Shown one piece after another: positions 9,466 through 20,892 of a stretch of DNA of 64,000 nt. The DNA comes from Pterois miles. Its lineage: Eukaryota; Chordata; Actinopteri; Perciformes; Scorpaenidae. Position numbers and translations under genes: made by a program. Below the pieces are notes generated by a model. The model made no database searches and was not told where the DNA came from. It saw only the letters and a program-made list of their open reading frames with translations. Within the stretch, counting starts at the first letter, position 1, and each line of letters begins with the position of its first letter. The stretch lies in contig CAMQGK010000328.1 of the NCBI GenBank assembly GCA_947000775.1, positions 1,942,001 to 2,006,000 of the forward strand. Reading direction: 5' to 3'.

Positions 9466-12400
9466 TGCGCAGCTCACAGCATCAACAAACAGTGAAAGTG
9501 ATCCTTTGACAGCATATTGACATCACAGTGAAAGTGAGTATTGATCCAGCAACATTACTACAGTTTTAATGTCTGGAACTGTAGAATGTCACAGACATTA
9601 AAAAAGTAAAGAATTTATTTTAAAATAACACTTCCTGCTTCTGTTTCAAAATAAAACTAGTAATCCTTAATTTGTTAAGACAAATATTTACAGGACAGTG
9701 TTGTAGGAAATGACTCCATGAATGATTAAATAAACTGGGATTTAATTGTGGATTAATATTATTTACAATAAGCACATGCTTAGATTTTTTTTTTAAATGT
9801 CTAAAATAAATATAAATGACATTTATAATGAAATAGAATGGCTGTTATGAAAGGCAAACTCTATGTAGACAGAAAGGGCTGACAGCAGCAGCAGAAACGC
9901 TGCCGACCTCCATGTACACATCCATTCAGATCACGTCTTCCTGGTTGGGGTAAAATTATCTCCACTGCGCATGTGTGCTACGTCAGCGTGACGGACAACG
10001 TTTGTTTACAACACAGGCGGAAGTACAGCTACTGCTTCTTCTACGATTTCCAAAAAATTAGACTCTCTCAGCGCATGCCCAAAGGATTTATTTTGATTAA
10101 ACGCTCAGTGTACGCATACGCACATCATGATCGGATCATTTTATTTAGTGTCCATGTAAACAGTGGATTTGGAATTTCCGATCAACCAAGGTTCAGATCG
10201 GATCGGAGAAATGTGGCTAATGATGGGACTTTAATTACAGTGCAGTCAGTAAACAGAGCAGTATATATATTATGAAACCATGGTCATGTCACCAGCAAGT
10301 CTTAATATAGATTAATTACCTTATTTGGTCTCTGGTGAAGCCCTATTCATGCTCTATATTTATATTCATCTGTACAAAGTTTAAAAAAAAAAAAAAAATC
10401 ACACAAAATCCCGATTTTTTTGGCAAGTTGTGACACTGCCAATGCATTGAGTAGTAACTGCTTATTGTTTGTTGTTTACATCCAGCCTTCATGCTTCTCG
10501 AGTAACAGTGTGCTGAATAACAATTAAAGCAAAGTTCCTTTGGCAACAACATGAAATGCCTCTGGAGCAATTTTACAGCAGATTATGAGAAGAGCGACAT
10601 GCTTGACTCTGCGTGCAGCCTCGGAGGGACAGATTGGTGTGTTCAATCATAGGATGCGACACTGCATGAAAGTGGCTCCATTCAGTCAACAGTCTCTAAT
10701 TCGCTATGCATATCAACAGGTTAATGGAGTTGTTCTTCCAGTCAGTTCGGTGTATGGACCCACTGTGGGGTTTCACTTGTACAACAAGAGCCTTTGTTAC
10801 CTGCTGCTTCCTGTCTAATATTAATGCATTCTACACACTTTGGATGCATTTACTTACAGTTCCAGGTTGCATTGGTTCCCATTATGGTCTGTACAGTATG
10901 ACAATCAATTATCGGACTTCTGAAACTCCATTATAGTGAACATCAAGTCTCTGTAATTTGTTGTCAAAGTCATGTTATGGTATGTTGTATAAGTTATGTA
11001 CAACACAGGATTGAGAAACGATATTGCACTTGTAAAAAACAAACTTTTTCTTAAGGTGGAGGATGAAGTGGAGTAATTATAGTTATAGTTATTATAGTGG
11101 TGCATGATAATGCCGTTCAAAGGTACCTACTTGTAAAGAAACACAGTCATGTTTACGATGGATTCTTGAAGTACAACAAATGTCCTTCTTTAGGACCTTC
11201 AGCTGGTGTGTTGCCACATTTCTTGGTACAGTCACTGACTGTCAATCATTGGCAACACTGATTCCCAACTCGTCCAGGACCACCGCTTGGTCAGTGGCCT
11301 TTGACATCAGAGACTGATGCATGGCTCTTGTGTTAGTTTTGGATTGACCACGAACATAAACTTCCGTTTTCACAGGAAGTTAGGTTTAGGCAACACAACC
11401 AATGTTAGGTTAGGAAACGGTTGTGGTTGACATTAGCTTCACTGACTAATGACTCAAGTGACCGACGAGTCACATGACTCAAGACTGTCATGACAAAATA
11501 TGTCAAAGTTGCTTTTAGTTTCACATGAGACATGAACAGTTGACCCATCTACCACCCCTCCCACCCACCATGAACGGACTCTCATGCTTTTACTGCTACA
11601 TCACTTGCTCCGATCGTTGAATAATGCCGCGGGTGGATTTACTTTAGAGTTAGTTGGTTGGTTGTTCACATACTGTTTTTCCTTGTGTTGGTTTCTGATG
11701 CTGAGGGACATTTACTAAGAAGCGGTATTTGACGATTTGGGAGTGATAACGGGTTGTCATCAGAATAGTATGAAACTCAGCACAAACCTGCATGTGCATC
11801 CTCATGCAAACAAAATGTTATTTTATATCAGCACTTGTAGTTGAAAACTCTTTAGGCTCTTTGTAGTTTTATTAAAAAATATGCACTACATTGCTAAGGA
11901 ATGGCAATCTAATATTAACGAGAAATAGTCAAGTTTTAATGTACGTTGTGATGGATTAGACTCAACTCCAGCAAGTTTACTAACAAATGTGTATGTCATT
12001 GGAAAAGAATGGAAACCAATGGCTACCTTGAATGGCAGGTAAAATACATCCAAAGATCACAGTAGTTAGCTGTGTTGTTATACAACAACAAATTCATGGC
12101 ACTGTTAAGTTTCTTTGGATAAGAGAGTCCACTAAATGGCGTCTGTAATGTTGGTAATTTCCGCAGGTTCCTGCAGCTCCTCCTCAACGGTACATATGAC
12201 TACATACGTCATAAGATCCTGTACGTGTTCCTCGACCACTTCCCAGAGGGCGGTCGGCAGGACGGCTGGATCGCTGATGACTACTTGCGTACCTACCTGA
12301 CACACAATGGCTTGTCCAGGGTGGTTGGCATAAGACCGGACGACGTCTTCGTCATCAACGACGCCGATGAAATCCCGGCGCACGAGGGCCTCCTTTTCCT

Positions 12401-13113
12401 CAAGCTGTTCGATGGCTGGACGGAGCCTTTCGCAATCCACATGCGCAAGGTAGCAGCGTTAATTCAGCTTATGTGTGTGTGGTCCATCCATTGTTTTTTC
12501 ACTTAGACTGTGGGATGTGTGTCATGCATGACATTAGTCTCTTTGTATTACTCACTCAGCTTCCTTTGCTCTGTTCTTTGAAAAGTAATTCTGGTTCTTC
12601 TCTTCCCACATCCAGTCACTGTATGGGTTTTTCTGGAAGCAGTTTGGTTCTCTAGAGGTAATATCAGGCTGCACGGTGGGGATGCTTAATGGGGTCTACG
12701 ATGGCGACGGCATCAAGCTCCGCCGTCGTGAATACTACACCATGCCGGGTTTCCGCAAGTACGAGAACGACACGGGCCACATCCTGGTGCAGTGGTCTGT
12801 GGGCAGCCCCTTCCACTTCGCCGGGTGGCACTGCTCCTGGTGCTTCACGCCCGAGGGGATCTACTTCAAGCTGGTGTCAGCTCAGAACGGAGACTTCCCG
12901 CGGTGGGGTGACTACGAGGACAAACGTGACCTCAACTACATCCGCGATCTGATCCGGACGGGGGGCTGGTTCGATGGCTCCCTGCAGGAATACCCCCCTG
13001 TGGACCCCAAAGAGCACATGTACGCCCCCAAATACATGCTGGAGCACTATGACAGGTTCCGCTACCTCCTGGAAAACCCTTACAATAAAGCATCCAGACT
13101 GAGCGAGGGCTAG
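7018..13113 (+). CDS. mgat3: mgat3: beta-1,4-mannosyl-glycoprotein 4-beta-N-acetylglucosaminyltransferase (GnT-III), four coding exons
   Basis: The enzyme adds the bisecting GlcNAc to the core beta-mannose of N-glycans in the Golgi lumen (known for family GT17). Coding exons are 7018-7461, 8710-9371, 12167-12449 and 12616-13113, joining in phase to about 628 residues against about 530 in mammals. Seen in order: a short cytoplasmic tail (MKMRRHR), a type II membrane anchor (residues ~8-23), a long Pro/Gly-rich stem, a cysteine motif CVCRPGWHGPYC (288-299), the catalytic domain with the acidic metal-binding motif INDADEIP (432-439), and HCSWCFTPEGIYFKLVSAQN in the last exon. Start chosen: the ATG in MKMRR, just behind a splice acceptor and matching the family's amino end. 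Sites NFT, NGT and NDT could be N-glycosylated. Teleosts often keep two copies (a and b), and I cannot say which this is. The extra length lies in the stem. Confidence 0.96.
7462..8709 (+). other. mgat3: mgat3 intron 1 (1,248 bp)
   Basis: GTGAGA...TTGTCAG ends. It contains the inverted-repeat element listed at 8036-8480 and, at about 7715-7790, a patch of degenerate 'aaccgaaccg / aaccgtgac' motifs that is probably repeat debris. Confidence 0.85.
8036..8480. mobile_element. MITE with ATGGTGCCTTCAAATG-type inverted ends, in mgat3 intron 1
   Basis: The left end ATGGTGCCTTCAGATG is inverted at the right end (CATTTGAAGGCACCAT), giving a ~445 bp element with no coding capacity. A truncated relative lies at 47440-47581, ending in the same ATTTGAAGGCACCAT. 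Confidence 0.7.
8710..9371 (+). CDS. mgat3: mgat3 coding exon 2 (stem end, cysteine motif, start of catalytic domain)
   Basis: Acceptor TCTTGTCAG and donor GTAAGA flank it. It holds 220 full codons (residues 149-368) plus two bases. Conserved landmarks are YFVRTKAGALCF, CVCRPGWHGPYCGVP, YHSNLPTKERLTPRE, INAININHEFDLL and CESNFTAYGE. The last codon (AG|G, Arg) is completed by exon 3. Confidence 0.95.
9389..9470. repeat. (GT)36 microsatellite ending in GCGCGTGCGC
   Basis: Thirty-six uninterrupted GT units (9389-9460) followed by an alternating GC/GT decamer. It is purine-pyrimidine alternating throughout, so it could adopt Z-DNA. It starts 17 bp inside intron 2 of mgat3. Confidence 0.95.
11250..11759 (-). 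mobile_element. MITE, family with CAACCCGTTCTCACTCCCAA-type inverted ends, copy 1
   Basis: The left end (actgattcccaactcgtcc...ccgcttggtcagtg) is inverted at the right end (aagcggtatttgacgatttgggagtgataacgggttg). The interior carries, inverted, the 'gttgtgttgcctaaacctaacttcctgtg' type block found in the copies at 18231 and 40914, so this copy is reversed. It has no open frame of its own. It sits in intron 2 of mgat3. Confidence 0.7.
12167..12449 (+). CDS. mgat3: mgat3 coding exon 3 (catalytic core with NDADE motif)
   Basis: Acceptor TTTCCGCAG and donor GTAGCA flank it. It completes Arg369 and encodes residues 370-463, including LNGTYDYIRHKILYVFLDHF, GGRQDGWIADDYLRTYL, RPDDVFVINDADEIP and FDGWTEPFAIHMRK. 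The acidic NDADE cluster (433-437) is the likely metal/nucleotide-sugar binding site of this glycosyltransferase family. Confidence 0.95.
12450..12615 (+). other. mgat3: mgat3 intron 3 (166 bp)
   Basis: GTAGCA...CACATCCAG, phase 0. It is short and unremarkable. Confidence 0.88.
12616..13113 (+). CDS. mgat3: mgat3 coding exon 4 (end of catalytic domain, stop)
   Basis: Acceptor CACATCCAG precedes it. It encodes residues 464-628, beginning SLYGFFWKQFGSLEVISGCT and continuing through RRREYYTMPGFRKYENDTGH, GWHCSWCFTPEGIYFKLVSA, RWGDYEDKRDLNYIRDLI and EHMYAPKYMLEHYDRFRYLL, ending ASRLSEG and TAG at 13111. The tail after LENPY is shorter than in mammals. Confidence 0.96.
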   Translation, partial: SLYGFFWKQFGSLEVISGCTVGMLNGVYDGDGIKLRRREYYTMPGFRKYENDTGHILVQWSVGSPFHFAGWHCSWCFTPEGIYFKLVSAQNGDFPRWGDYEDKRDLNYIRDLIRTGGWFDGSLQEYPPVDPKEHMYAPKYMLEHYDRFRYLLENPYNKASRLSEG

Positions 13114-14344
13114 GAGTTTAGCTCAGAAAAAATACGTGAAATAACTAGTAGGACCCAAGTGCGGCCTCAGCACTAAGTTTTGGGGGCGGAACGGTACTGA
13201 TGAACTACATCTCTCATTGGAGCGATACTACATGTATCTCCACCAGGCAGCACTGATGTTGCAGGGACTTAAAATCTCTTAAATCATTATTTTGGGGTCA
13301 AAAAAGGGAACACTGTCATCCACGATGGATGTATGGCGAGGTCATTGAGAGGATGCAACCACTGGATAAACAAAATCATAGATTTCCTCATTCCTCCCTT
13401 TTTGGGGGAGGAGCCAAGCTATCTCTCGTTTTGTCACCCCGCCCCCTCCTCTCTTTCTTCACCCGAGCCGATTCGATGCGACTGCTGTCTGAGAGAAAGG
13501 GGCCGCTTCGAAGCAAACAGAGGGATATTTCGCAGCCGTGTGGAGACAAGAACCTTGGAAGCGAATTGTTTTGTTTTTCTGTCTGTGTTTACTAAAGGTT
13601 ACAGACCGGCTGATGTTCCCGCTTCAATCTCCACCTTCAGATGTCTTCCTGTCATATTTGGTGACCTCCTTCCAGTAACAGACACGTGTTCAGATATTAC
13701 GTTATCCCTGGGTCTCAGTAGAAATGTATAAATCCTATTAAACCCCCTCTGGAGTACCCACTGCCAAATGAAAAGGAATGACTCAATGGAGATGTCTCAG
13801 CTCATTCATGTGCTCACACTCGTCCACATGCACCTTAGACCCGTCTGTGTGTTTGTAAGAGTGTGTGTGTGTGTGTGTGTGTGTGTGGTCTGTCTTTGTA
13901 TCATAATGCGTGGTTTTGGGCTGTGAAGGGGGGCGGAGTGGGACGAGATCAGCGAGAGGAAACAGAAAGCGAGAAAGAAGCATCAGGGGAGGACGGGGAA
14001 GAAAGACAGCGAGATGGGAAAACAGTGCAAGTGAGAGAGAAGGCTGTAAAGAAAGGAGAGTAATGAGGGAGGACGAGAGCAGTGATGAAAAGGAAAGAAA
14101 AGGCTCTCTTGACGTTCCCTTTTCCCACAGTGTCTGCTGACGCACGAGTGTTGCAGAGATGAGTGTGCTGAATGTGTGTGTCCCTCAGAGCTCTGAATAA
14201 ATCATGCCCTGTCGATGGCATCCGAGAGAGATGAAACTCGCCGTTATAGTTTGTCCGATGGGAACAATCGAGGCCGGTTGGGGGAAAGATCACCTTTCAG
14301 TTTCGTCTTTCTGTCCATCCAGCAGCTGAGATGACTTTGTTTCC
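13114..14344 (+). other. mgat3: Probable mgat3 3' untranslated region and downstream flank
   Basis: This is the sequence directly after the stop codon. The first downstream AATAAA is at 14196-14201, a possible polyadenylation signal, but the true 3' end cannot be fixed from sequence and mgat3 3' UTRs can be long. A (GT)13 array lies at 13861-13887. Confidence 0.4.
13861..13887. repeat. (GT)13 microsatellite
   Basis: Uninterrupted GT units within the region downstream of mgat3. Confidence 0.9.
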
Positions 14345-17300
14345 TTGGAAACTAAAGTATGTGAGAAAGGAGACGGGATGGGTATGAGTGGGTGGGTTCA
14401 CATCAGGCAAGGAGCTGCAGCGTTCAAACGAGGTCAACGCCGACTGTGGGACTCCTCAGTTACAGTAAATATTCCTCTCTCCTCCGCTGTCAGTCACCAT
14501 CTTCTACTTGTCCTATTTCTTTCTGGTTTTTATGCTGCTAAGTTTCCTTTTTTTCTCCTCTTTTGTGTTTGTTTCCTTTTACTACTATTTAATTTAGCTA
14601 TTACTCGTGCGGTGCCCGTTTGTGGCGCGTGTTCGTTCGGAGCGGGCCGATTGCTTGGCTCCCAGTATTGCTGCTTGCAGCGTTGTCGAGAACCGCTCAT
14701 CACCCGTTGACTCCAGGAAAGTGAAGAAGAGTTTGGTTGTAACGTTAGAAGGGTCGTGTCTAGATGGTGACTCCCATGTTGACGACCTATCCTAACCTTA
14801 AAGGCCCCGACACACCAAGCGGCCGGCGATCAGATGGACGGGTCTTGAGACATGCAGAGGAAACGCCACACACGTACAGAGAGTCCTGACTTTGCTGTTT
14901 GATTCTCTCTTTCTCGACACATTCCCCTCTCTGTCAAAAATGTTGAAATCTTCAAACTCTTGCTCTAACTTTCCCTCTCACACACACACACACACACACA
15001 CTCTCTCTCTCTCTCTCTCTCTCACACTCCATTTTGGGTGTGTATCCATTTCCTCTTAATCCTCACAAGACTGTCGTTTCAGTAATGGGGATATATTTAT
15101 CTTCCCTCTGCCTCATTTCTCTCCCCCTGTCTCTACAGGACAGGACAGGGCAGCTGTTGCCATGGCGATGCCTTCCCTGTGCCCACAGATCACCATCATG
15201 TGAACATTCAGGCTTGAGCGATCGCACCTCTTACCTTCTCCCTGCTGTAGACGGTTGTCGATGCGGCTACATGCTTAAATCCCCTCCCCACCGTCATTTG
15301 GCGATGTCGTGGCGAGCGTACTTTTCTCTGTGGGTGTCTTGTGGGGGCCGAGGCCAGCGGGGGGACTGGGTGTACGTTTCGTCAAGGGAGACGGGAATCA
15401 GGAATCATAGCAGCACAATTTGCTGTGTGAGGGAGCAGTTAAGAAGGAAGCTAAACATGCAGCAGACAGAGGAGTACAAGTCAAAAACAGCATGTATTTT
15501 TTTTTTTAATTGCAGATTGACTGCATCCACCATCTGCTTCAACGCCTGCCTGGGCTCTACAGTTATTGTTTACTGCAGCTTGAGGCAAGATGCTGTTTCA
15601 AAGTGAACAGTGCCTCAAGAGGAATGCAAAGTTTTAGGGAGGAAACTTGATGATTTGCGGGACTGGGAATATTTTACAACCTGAAGGCAAAAGTTTGATG
15701 TTGTAGCTTTAATTTCACTTGCAAACAAGACACACATAACATCTAAATACAGAATGCCTCCACTGTTATCCCACCTGCTTCACTTTACTGAAAGTGTCCT
15801 CGAGCAAGATGTTTAGCCACAACCTCCTCATTTATCATTTAGTCCCTTTGCACAACATCATCAGCTAAAACCCTAAAATGTTTGATGAATGCCTCAAAGA
15901 CAGAATAGGCAACGAAGCTGCAAAACTATTGTGAGCGTATCCGTCCGTCTCTCAGCCACCACAAAGGCACTTCATGGCTGTGAGCAAATTAGCCAACAGG
16001 CCGCTGACGGTTGCTGCTGCCTCGGTGGCAGGATGGTCTGCGGTGGCAGCTGTTAGGGGTTTGGTGTTGGTGTTCGGAGCCAAACTCCTATCCAACCCCA
16101 GAGGGGCTGCAGGGAAAAGAGCTTTAAATAGGATCTGACATCACAACAAAGTGGATGACAACATCGCTGGATGTGATGCTTTTTGTTTTTTGGGAGCAAA
16201 TTTGTGTCCACGATATGAAATTTAAAAAAAAAATAGTTTGCACAAACACTTCAATAATATTGATGTAAGCTGGATAAAACTAAAAGCAAAGTGTCTAATT
16301 TGTTCTACAAAAAAACAAAAAACTTGCCCACTTCCCTCTAGCTTCAAGGCCTCAAACCTTAACCATGCACGACTCTCTGTCTGTTAAAAAACAAGTTAAT
16401 TCACATGCTGCCACGTGATAAAACCAAGTTTGTGCTTCATAGCTAAACGTCATCTCAGAAACGTGTCCACAGGGATGTCTGTTCAATCCCTTCAAGGGCT
16501 GGGGAGTGTTTGTGTTTAACCAGAGTCAACTCCCATCTCTCAGCCTGCTACACATCTGGTGAACCGTGTGGAGATGTGTTTCATATCTGTATGTATGCTA
16601 TGCCTTTGTTTGGCCTGCTGAAAGACGAGCAGGGTTACTTCACTCGGCCTTGTTGCCCCGTTATTGTCATTGCAACGATCCTCTTGATGAGTTTCTGAGC
16701 TCCCTAACAGACCGAGGTCATCAGCTGAGATAGCAGGCCAATAGGATAAGAGGTGAAGGAGAGCAGACGGGGTGATTCACACAACAGTTTTCTGCTTAAT
16801 TATACTGACTCAACCTGACCTAAGTGAGAAATGCAAACGCTCTTGTTGCTCAGTGGCTTTCAGTAAATGTCACAGTGCTGCTTGTGAGTGTTTTTCATTG
16901 ATTTGACTGACTCATCGCAGCAAGCTGACAATTTGCATGTAAAGGTAGGCAGAAAAACACTTTTAGAAATCTTTAGTCGGGAAGAACAGGGAATATTATT
17001 TCAAATTGCGCAAAGACGGTAAAAGGAGAGAGAGAGTCCTGGTTCAATCAAAGCCAAGGCCTGATGAATGGAGACTCAAATCCAAAAAGAGACATTTTGG
17101 AAATAATCCCTCCACCCCTGTTCCCAGCGACTGTCTGATTGGATAAAGTGTGGTGATGACACGAGGAGAGGAGGGAGGTAATAGGCTTGACCGGGCAGCT
17201 TTGATTTTTCACTTTGATGAGGGAAAGTCAGCACGGCGCTGAAATGAAAAGCGTCCAAATGAAGGGAGCAGCTCATCATCCCTGTACAAGCAGATCTATA

Positions 17301-18230
17301 AACCATCGAGGCCGTAATGTTGAACGATCGGAGCGGGGCTTGTGCCGCAACGCTGGACTCATAATGGATTCAAAGCGTTTCAGGAGGGTCTGTGTCTTGC
17401 TCAAGGACACTTTGGCAGATTGTGGCCACTCAGCAGATGTTGTAGCACTTAAACAAACCTGTGTGATATTTACTGGACAGTCTGACTAATTGCAGCTCTG
17501 GCCTGCTGCCTGCCATCTTGATCAGCCCTAAAATCAATAACGCAATAACCCACAGGAGAGGAAATAGCTGCAGATTACAACTGCAACACACCTCAAGGAT
17601 GTTACATCTTATTTACAGCATTTTCATTATTTTTACAGCTGTGTCAAACTATATACAAAGATATGAGCTTTTAATTTCATCAGGTTTTTGCCAACAAGTA
17701 ATCTGCAGTAAACACGGTTGCTTGCTTCAGATGATTGGAATAAATAAAGTGCAAAACAGTGAATGAGTCGCAGCGATGCCGCTGCAGACAGGTTTGGAGT
17801 TGTGTTGCTAGGAAACAGCTCTGCGCCGTCTTTATTTCCTTCAGTTATTGATAGTAACACAGAAACAAACTTGGACCCGTTTGAAGGTTAATGTTTGAAA
17901 TTGGAGAATCTACATGCCGTCAGTGTTTTCAAAGTGTGCAGGTTGTCTGCTGCTGCAGGATGTCAGGCCACTGTCAGTATAATCAACGGCTGCATATCAG
18001 GCAGTTCTAATCTGCCTTTTGCTTTATGCATAACGGCTTTGCAGAAATTATCAGTACATTTGTCAATTTAGTTTATTTTTGTATATTTATGTATCTGAAG
18101 GCTTAAAGGGACACTCCAGTGAATCAGTATTGAACTTCCATAAGTTTGAGGGACTCGCAAGACGGGAAAGACATCCTCCAAAAAGACTTGATCCTACATT
18201 TCCCATAATGCAACTCAGTAGCATGATTTT
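14345..18230. other. Intergenic, no gene recognised
   Basis: Only moderate-length open frames without recognisable domains or splice-supported coding pattern are seen. It contains the CA/CT microsatellite at 14979. 18105-18230 begins 'gggacactccagtgaatca', which resembles the start of a fish MITE but has no visible partner end. Confidence 0.45.
14979..15022. repeat. Compound (CA)n(CT)n microsatellite
   Basis: About eleven CA units followed immediately by eleven CT units. Confidence 0.92.
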
Positions 18231-18790
18231 GCAACGCGTTCTCACTCCCAACTCGTCAAATATCGCCGTTTGGTCAGTGTCCCTTGGCATCGGAAACCGA
18301 CGCGGCATTTAGCAACAGTTTGTGAGGAAGCAGGCTTTCAGCTCACTCCAATGTAAAACCACCCGAGGTGCTGTTTGACAGTCGGAGCAGCTGACGGAGT
18401 ATTAAGAGCATGTCTGCTTCGAGGGGTGGTGGATGGGTCAAACAAACTCCTGGTTTCAGCCAGGAGACCTCAGTCCGTCTCCCATGTGAAACTAAAACTA
18501 ACTCCAGTCAGTCTTTAGTCAGGTGAGTCACATGAGCCAGAGAAGTTAACGTCAACCACGATCGTTTCCTAACCCTGACTAAGTGGTTGTGTTGCCTAAA
18601 CCTAATTTCATGTGACAACAGAAGTTTATTTTGAAAGGACACTATGCATGTAACAAAAGTATATTGACATGCCGCCCCTAGTCCGTCCAAAAGTAGCTCA
18701 AAAGGGGTAGCCCGTGCGCTGGTCTCGGATGTGGATGGGCACTTAACGAGCGGCGATATGAGACGAGTTGAGAGTGCGAAGGTGGTGCAT
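18231..18790 (+). mobile_element. MITE, family with CAACCCGTTCTCACTCCCAA-type inverted ends, copy 2
   Basis: The left end gcgttctcactcccaactcg, then tcaaatatcgccg, is answered at the right by the inverse, cggcgatatgagacgagttg, then agagtgcg. The interior contains 'gtggttgtgttgcctaaacc' and 'gaaaggacactatgcatgta', shared with 40914-41442. No protein is encoded. Confidence 0.72.
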
Positions 18791-19917
18791 TTTGCGACAC
18801 CTTTCCTGCCTGGTAAACATCTTTCAAACTCCAAGCCACCAGTTAATGACACCAGCTTGCTATAGTCTTTAAGCCCAAGCTGATGGAATCACTATGAAAT
18901 CATTGAGGTTATTTTCTCAAACTCGACAAAGCTCCTTCAGAGCCACAGGAAACATTATATTTCACAGGACTAACCATGACTAGTCAGTGTTGTAGAATCG
19001 GTGCCAACTCTGAAGATGCAGAATATCACAGAAATCAGAAATGCCAGTCTAAAATGATCACTAGCAGCCTTTAAAACCTCCATCATTCGTCCAGCCCTCT
19101 TTTCAGCACACACACTAACCATCAACACATGTTTGGAGCGTTCAGCACGTGTGTGTATCCTGCACAGATGTGTGTCTCCAGGGCCGCGTTGCCCCTCCAC
19201 TACCACCACAATCACCCCCCATCTGTTGTTTTGCTAGCAGAGTGGCTGCCTGTCTACGGGGCTTACATGCCTTCACGGCTCTGGCCCCCCGCCAGCTCTG
19301 TGGCTTCCACCGATTGATCTTTTCCAAGAAACATTAGTGGCAGGCAGGCCGGAAATCAAGGAGGAGGGTGTGGGGGGTGCAGAGAGAAAGAAGGGTCATT
19401 TTACTCGGGTCCCTGTTTGACTTTGTTGTCGAAGTCTTTTCTTTCTGTTTCTCTTTCTGGTGGCTCCTACATGGGTCTGGAATGTGTGCTGAAATATGAA
19501 AGAGTGCCAGGTGTAGAGTGTTGGTACGCTAAAGGCCACTTTACCATTTCCTTTTGACTCCTTGTGTCATATATAACAGTCCTCATCGATGGAATATTGT
19601 GGCTGAATTACGCTGATTTTTGAAATAGAAACCAGCTCAGGCCTCTCGTCAGTCCGCAGCAACAGAAAGCTGCTGTTGTCATTGTCTTGGCTGTAAACGT
19701 GTTGTTGTTCTCTTCATGTAAGTGATGGAAAGCATTTGCATTCCACAAGCTGAGTGATCGTATTAACTCCAGCAGCTGCAGCGATGTGTCACCACTGATT
19801 GGGTGTTACTTGGTATTACTAACCACGAGTACGGTTCAAAACAAGTGCTGCTGTCTGTAACCTGGTTTGGGCTGGATTTGTTAGTATTTGACTCAAACCT
19901 ACAAACTGTATTATTCT
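18791..19917. other. Intergenic, no gene recognised
   Basis: Nothing with domain content or an evident repeat structure was found. Confidence 0.4.
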
Positions 19918-20892
19918 AGGGGCCAGTTCACCCAAATTACAAATTCCCACTAGTGTTTGGTTTTAGCTGCCCAGACACTGTGATCAGCTTTCTGCCACCA
20001 CACCTTTACAATGGACAGGTGAATATTTCCTTTATGGTGCTTGCAGCATGGAAGAATTCAATTTAGCGCCGGTTCACACCTGAAGGTGAAGGCAGTCGTA
20101 CTGTTGGCCCCTCGTGCGACTCAACGTTGACGTGCTTTCCTACGCTGTGACAAGAATGTGTGGATGAAGCAAAGTTGTTAAATTTTTGCTCATTTTGCGC
20201 TTGGCTAATTAGCTAGCTAGCTAATCCCACAGTGGTACAAAACAATGATCCAAACAGTGTGTTGGGTCTCTAAATGGTCCGTCCATCACTCCCCACCACG
20301 AAGATCTGCAGAGCGGACTTCCCTCCTACCGACAAACTAATTTTGCAGGATGCAGTAGTTGGCTAATTATTGTCTAATTTGTGGTCTGATGAACAGTAAA
20401 TTCATCAAATTTTCAACCAGTGAAATGACACATAAATGGTACGCTTTCTGTGATTGGTCAGAATGGTGTTTGCACCAGAAATGGACCGCTCCAGAGTCCC
20501 AGACCGCCCCTTCGAGGCAGACCAGAGAGCCGTTGTTTGGTCCAAACCAGAGTTTGAGCCCGATTAAGGGGGTAAATGCTCCAGGGTTCAGTCCAACTGG
20601 ATTAAACAAGGCTGGTGTGAACATACTCTGAGTGTTTTTCCAGTTTTTCTTGGACTTACTTTCTACCAAAGAGATATTCCCTATGAAAACTGTTGACCAC
20701 ATATTCTGCGTAGCAGAGACCCTGTTCCTGGAAAGACATGTTGAATTTTTGTAGGTCTCAATGTTGTGGAAACCGCAACTTCCATTGTACTGGGGTGAAG
20801 GCTAAATATCTCAAAACCAAATCCAACCAAAACTATCTGCAGGACTAGATCCCACTAGAGGTAAGAGGTCATTTGGGTGAACTAATCCTTTA
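19918..20892. mobile_element. DNA element with GTTAGTTCACCCAAA-type inverted ends, interrupted by a second element
   Basis: The left end GGCCAGTTCACCCAAATTAC is inverted at the right end (TTTGGGTGAACTAATCCTTTA). It has the same terminal sequence family as the element at 53601-54275. The middle (about 20066-20627) is a different element with its own inverted ends, so this is a nested insertion. Confidence 0.68.
20066..20627. mobile_element. Nested MITE with GTTCACACC inverted ends
   Basis: GCCGGTTCACACCTGAAGG at the left and the inverse GGCTGGTGTGAACATAC at the right delimit a ~560 bp unit lying inside 19918-20892. No coding content is recognised. Confidence 0.6.

Larger units (their letters stand above)
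9372..12166 (+). other. mgat3: mgat3 intron 2 (2,795 bp)
   Basis: GTAAGA...TTTCCGCAG ends. A long (GT)n array begins 17 bp after the donor, and the MITE at 11250-11759 lies near the 3' end. The rest (9472-11249) shows no coding signal. 9874-10330 has a mobile-element look (CpG-bearing short motifs), but I could not find its ends. Confidence 0.85.

Noticed and set aside
8845..9477. 210-codon open frame on the - strand across mgat3 exon 2 with a His-Thr repeat start
   Set aside because: It is the antisense shadow of exon 2 joined to the (GT)n array; the His-Thr run is just translated microsatellite.
12132..12440. 102-codon - strand open frame opposite mgat3 exon 3
   Set aside because: Antisense shadow of a conserved coding exon.
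14196..14201. AATAAA as the definite end of mgat3
   Set aside because: Only a candidate: there is no clear downstream GU-rich element and several other hexamers follow, so the transcript end stays open.
15034..15606. 190-codon + strand open frame
   Set aside because: No domain, low-complexity start next to a CA/CT array, and no splice-consistent partner exons. It looks like chance.
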